Positions 6,140-7,693 of a DNA stretch of 7,693 bases are shown here, piece after piece. Each line of letters starts with the position of its first letter. Within the stretch, counting starts at the first letter, position 1. The notes below the pieces were generated by a model, which was not told the DNA's origin, did not search any database, and saw only the letters and a list, made by a program, of their open reading frames with translations. The position numbers and the translations under genes were made by a program. The stretch comes from CAYSWF01 sp964562905 (GTDB lineage: Bacteria; Patescibacteriota; Andersenbacteria; UBA10190), in the NCBI GenBank assembly GCA_964562905.1, contig CAZLVG010000045.1, positions 1-7,693 on the forward strand, written 5' to 3'.

Positions 6140-6518
6140 AGGTTCGTTCAATGAGCTGGCTGTCAAGCCGCTCTGCTTTGAAGTAGCGGCGTATATAGTC
6201 TTCAACAATCTGCCGCTCGAACGGCTTGCATGAAAAGATGTTAAAAAAGATGACTTCGAGTTTGGTGAGGGCATGGATGGCAATGTTGCTCGTTTCGATG
6301 AATTGAAATACGGAGATGCCTTGCAGGTGCGGTTCGTCGGAGACGCCGCCGTTTATCTCGTCCCAGAAGTAGGGCTTGAGCGCGCGCTTCATGTCTATTT
6401 TCTTGCACAACTCTTCGATGAACCGAGCCAGCTTGCTTCTGCTCATTACGGAGACATCGCACCCGCTTGCGTTCACGATAAGCTCAATGCCGTAGGAGGC
6501 TTGATGCGGTCTACTCAT
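6111..6518 (-). CDS. S-adenosylmethionine decarboxylase (SpeD)-like pyruvoyl protein
   Basis: A 135-residue protein similar to prokaryotic AdoMet decarboxylases, which cut themselves at a serine to create a pyruvoyl group and then decarboxylate AdoMet for spermidine synthesis. S77, H82 and C97 have the exact spacing (5 and 15 residues) of the catalytic S63, H68 and C83 of the Thermotoga maritima enzyme. FNIFSCKPFE (92-101) matches the family's DIF-S/T-C segment. The usual ESH at the cleavage site is TSN here, and the HTWPE stretch is HALTK, so substrate choice may be altered; some SpeD relatives are reported to act on arginine or ornithine. A TATACT lies 9-14 bases before the ATG and could be a -10 box, leaving a very short leader. 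An in-frame ATG at 6446 (MSRSKLARF) is an alternative start. First gene of the pair with DUF3326; no spermidine synthase is nearby. Confidence 0.78.
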   Translation of the reverse strand: MSRPHQASYGIELIVNASGCDVSVMSRSKLARFIEELCKKIDMKRALKPYFWDEINGGVSDEPHLQGISVFQFIETSNIAIHALTKLEVIFFNIFSCKPFERQIVEDYIRRYFKAERLDSQLIERTYVARVREEA

Positions 6519-6537
6519 TAACCATCAGTATACCACT

Positions 6538-6661
6538 AATACCAGCCACACCTGATTAATTCCGCGTCATTCCCGCAAAAGCGGGAATCCAGGCTAATTT
6601 CGCTGGATGCCGGATCAAGTCTGGCATGACACCGTGGATGTAAATAGATGCGGTTGGTATA
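6538..6661. repeat. MITE-like element with CATTCCCGC palindrome
   Basis: A roughly 120-bp element with imperfect ends: ATACCAGCCAC on the left (near 6539-6550) against the complement of GCGGTTGGTAT on the right (6650-6660). Inside, ATTCCCGC-AAAA-GCGGGAAT (6569-6588) is an 8-bp stem, and GTCAT...ATCCAG (6566-6592) is the partial inverse of CTGGAT...ATGAC (6603-6630). The second half holds a weaker hairpin, TGCCGGA/TCTGGCA. This type of GTCATTCCCGC/CTGGAT repeat is common and non-coding in many bacterial genomes. It sits right upstream of the SpeD-like gene. Confidence 0.75.
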
Positions 6662-6721
6662 AATTGATCCCAACCAGGGCCTGACCCGCCTACACTTTTA
6701 GTTACTTAATAGACACAAAAA

Positions 6722-6776
6722 AGAGCGCCTTTGTTACTATTACGGGTGTATTAACTCGTAAAAACAAAAGCGCTCT
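6722..6776. repeat. 14-bp imperfect inverted repeat at the left of the IS debris
   Basis: AGAGCGCCTTTGTT (6722-6735) and AACAAAAGCGCTCT (6763-6776) are inverse complements with one mismatch, around a 27-base loop. On the minus strand the right arm is followed by TTTTTTG, so it may work as a terminator pointing out of the IS region. It could also be an IS end structure. Confidence 0.5.
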
Positions 6777-6883
6777 ATGAAATTCAAACCCTGACTTCGG
6801 AACACTAAAAGACAACCACTAATTATTGCCTCAGTTAAGCAGTAGTGATGGGCAAACAGGGTGTCCCGATGTAAGATATCCAC

Positions 6884-7038
6884 ATGTTTGCCCGTAAAAA
6901 AGTAATCGTAGTGGATCAATCAGCATTCAAGTTATCTCTAAGGAGACAGGACGGTATCAGGTTCTCCGCACCATTGGTTCATCTCGCGATCCGGAAGATA
7001 CAAAGAAAAGACTCAGACACCCAGTAGGGGCACGATAG
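6884..7038 (+). pseudogene. N-terminal remnant of an IS1634-type transposase, frameshifted
   Basis: The ATG at 6884 gives MFARKK, then the A-tract at 6895-6900 must be read with one more base to continue SNRSGSISIQVISKETGRY, then QVLRTIGSSRDPEDTKKRLRH. The pattern SGSISVQ...GRYKVVKTIGSS is the usual start of IS1634/IS4-superfamily DDE transposases. The reading ends PVGAR-stop at 7038, where the similarity is lost near the presumed left edge of the next element. The catalytic core is missing. A perfect 9-bp inverted repeat, GGGCAAACA (6850-6858) and TGTTTGCCC (6885-6893), folds over the start codon. Positions 6777-6883 look like the leader of the same element and show no other gene. Confidence 0.7.
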
Positions 7039-7097
7039 CGTAAAACCAATTGTGTCTGGCACAATCAAAGAAGCTTAACCTTAAACAATCAAAACCT

Positions 7098-7466
7098 ATG
7101 CCAGACAACACCCCCGCTGCCATCCGGCGGCTCATAGAAGAACTCGGGCTGGACAGCCAGACACCGCCGCCGGCGCAGCTCGACGAGTTCACCAAAATGC
7201 TCCTTAAAAAAGGCTTGGAGTCAGTCATGGAGTCGGAGATGACCGAACACTTGGGTTACGACAAGAACGACCGGGAAGCCAAAACAAGCCGCAACAAGCG
7301 CAACGGCCACTTAAGAAAGAAGCTTTGACGCTACCCCCGGGCGTCTGGAAGGCATCAAGGTGCCCCGGGACAGAGAGGGCGCCTTCGAGTCCGTCCTGAC
7401 CATCGCCGGCCAGGCCCGTATGGAGCAGATAGAAGACTTGATCGTCAGCCTGTACGCCGACGTGTT
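7098..7466 (+). pseudogene. N-terminal remnant of an IS256 (Mutator) family transposase, frameshifted
   Basis: From the ATG at 7098 the frame reads MPDNTPAAIRRLIEELGLDS, with the IS256 signature LLKKGLESVMESEMTEHLGY followed by KNDREAKTSRNKRNGHLRKK. It then stops at 7326-7328. One surplus base in CTTTGACG explains this: with one T removed, the protein continues LDATPGRLEGIKVPRDREG and AFESVL...MEQIEDLIVSLYADV. IKVPRDREGxFE and the ALY-type motif are standard for the family. Similarity ends at about 7465 where the GTTAATGGGGTCA repeat begins. Roughly 120 of about 400 residues remain, and the DDE core is absent. It abuts or sits inside the IS1634-type remnant, so insertion of one element into the other is likely. 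Confidence 0.85.
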
Positions 7467-7641
7467 AATGGGGTCATGTTAATGGGTTAATGGGGTCAGC
7501 CACCGTTTTTAGGCCTGCCCGGACTGCGCGGCGGGGAATTCAGCCCAATACGCCACCCGGGTGGCGTATTCATTCAGTAAATGGGGTCAGCCACCGTTTT
7601 TAGAAGAAATGGGGGTAAATGGGGTCAGCCACCGTTTCTAG
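7465..7641 (+). repeat. Third group of 25-bp GGGGTCAGCCACC units
   Basis: Partial copies at 7466-7475 and 7480-7486 lead into full units at 7488-7512, 7579-7603 and 7617-7641 (the last with GTTTCTAG). Units one and three are followed by the same GGCCTGCCCGGACTGCGC stretch. The group cuts the IS256 remnant at its left edge. Orientation is the same as in the main array 4 kb away. Confidence 0.92.
7547..7570. repeat. Perfect 24-bp palindrome
   Basis: The arms AATACGCCACCC (7547-7558) and GGGTGGCGTATT (7559-7570) are exact reverse complements with no loop, lying between two 25-bp units. In DNA it could extrude a cruciform, or bind a dimeric protein. It resembles REP palindromes and differs from the other repeat families here. 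Confidence 0.88.
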
Positions 7642-7693
7642 GCCTGCCCGGACTGCGCAGCGTAGGCTCCAGGGCAAACTTCTTCACTATCCT
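7625..7693 (-). CDS. 3' end of a probable REP-associated tyrosine transposase (RAYT), partial
   Basis: The minus strand is open from the window edge and reads RIVKKFALEPTLRSPGRPRN, then GG and a stop. The TGA (7625-7627) is inside the GGGGTCAGCC core of the 25-bp unit. A basic GRPR/GRPK tail after a leucine-rich helix is how many RAYT (Y1 transposase) proteins end. The HUH and tyrosine motifs would lie beyond the right edge and cannot be checked here. A second, shorter copy of the same tail (RSPGRPKNGG-stop) is at 7495-7530. The assignment rests on about 22 residues, so it is moderate at best. Confidence 0.42.
   Translation of the reverse strand, partial: RIVKKFALEPTLRSPGRPRNGG

Noticed and set aside
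5645..6154. Plus-strand frame of 169 residues opposite DUF3326
   Set aside because: It is antisense to a conserved family and is caused by high-GC codon use.
6140..6283. N-terminal extension of the DUF3326 protein
   Set aside because: The 48 extra residues are serine-rich and without DUF3326 character; they are the shadow frame of the SpeD-like gene on the same strand.
1..7693. tRNA or rRNA genes
   Set aside because: I saw no cloverleaf with a CCA-type end or conserved rRNA stretch in the intergenic regions.

Overview
This is a 7.7 kb scaffold piece from an uncultivated bacterium. It contains a 100-N gap inside a minisatellite, which is typical of metagenome assembly. Taxonomy is uncertain. 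The ArsR-type regulator resembles those I recall from candidate-phylum (Patescibacteria-like) genomes. The short inverted repeats (GGGGTCAGCCACC, GGGGTCAAGTAC and a CATTCCCGC/GCGGGAATCC element) are of a kind spread across many environmental bacteria. I would not name a phylum from this window alone.

Layout. (1) 1-716: a minus-strand ArsR/SmtB-like repressor, then a gene-free stretch with a decayed REP-like hairpin. (2) 717-2625: a two-gene plus-strand cassette, a class I SAM methyltransferase whose stop overlaps the start of a PurD-like (GAR-synthetase-type) ATP-grasp ligase; it is visibly more AT-rich than the minus-strand genes further right. (3) 2626-3788: about 1.1 kb of repeats. A 25-bp unit built on GGGGTCAGCCACC occurs many times, a 91-bp flanking segment is duplicated, and there are three hairpins and a CCCTTTATT minisatellite containing the N gap. 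(4) 3789-4733: a secreted zinc amidase (Amidase_3) on the minus strand, open in frame with the C-terminal remnant of a DDE integrase-type transposase, which is itself cut by one copy of the 25-bp unit. (5) 4826-6518: a minus-strand operon of an AdoMet decarboxylase (SpeD)-like protein overlapping a DUF3326 protein. (6) 6538-7693: mobile-element debris, namely a MITE-like repeat, a frameshifted N-terminus of an IS1634-type transposase, a frameshifted N-terminus of an IS256-type transposase abutting it, more copies of the 25-bp unit, and the 3' end of what looks like a RAYT (REP-associated tyrosine transposase) running off the right edge.

How the parts fit. The unifying signal is the GGGGTCAGCCACC repeat. 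Read on the minus strand it is a short coding tail (K/R-N-G-G-stop) whose TGA lies inside the inverted-repeat core. At 7625-7693 it is fused to a longer basic tail (SPGRPRNGG-stop) like that ending RAYT proteins. This suggests the array is made of copies of the 3' end of such a transposase gene. The most interesting gene pair is the SpeD-like/DUF3326 overlap, a possible unexplored pyruvoyl-enzyme pathway. The methyltransferase/PurD-like pair is a second small cassette of unknown substrate.
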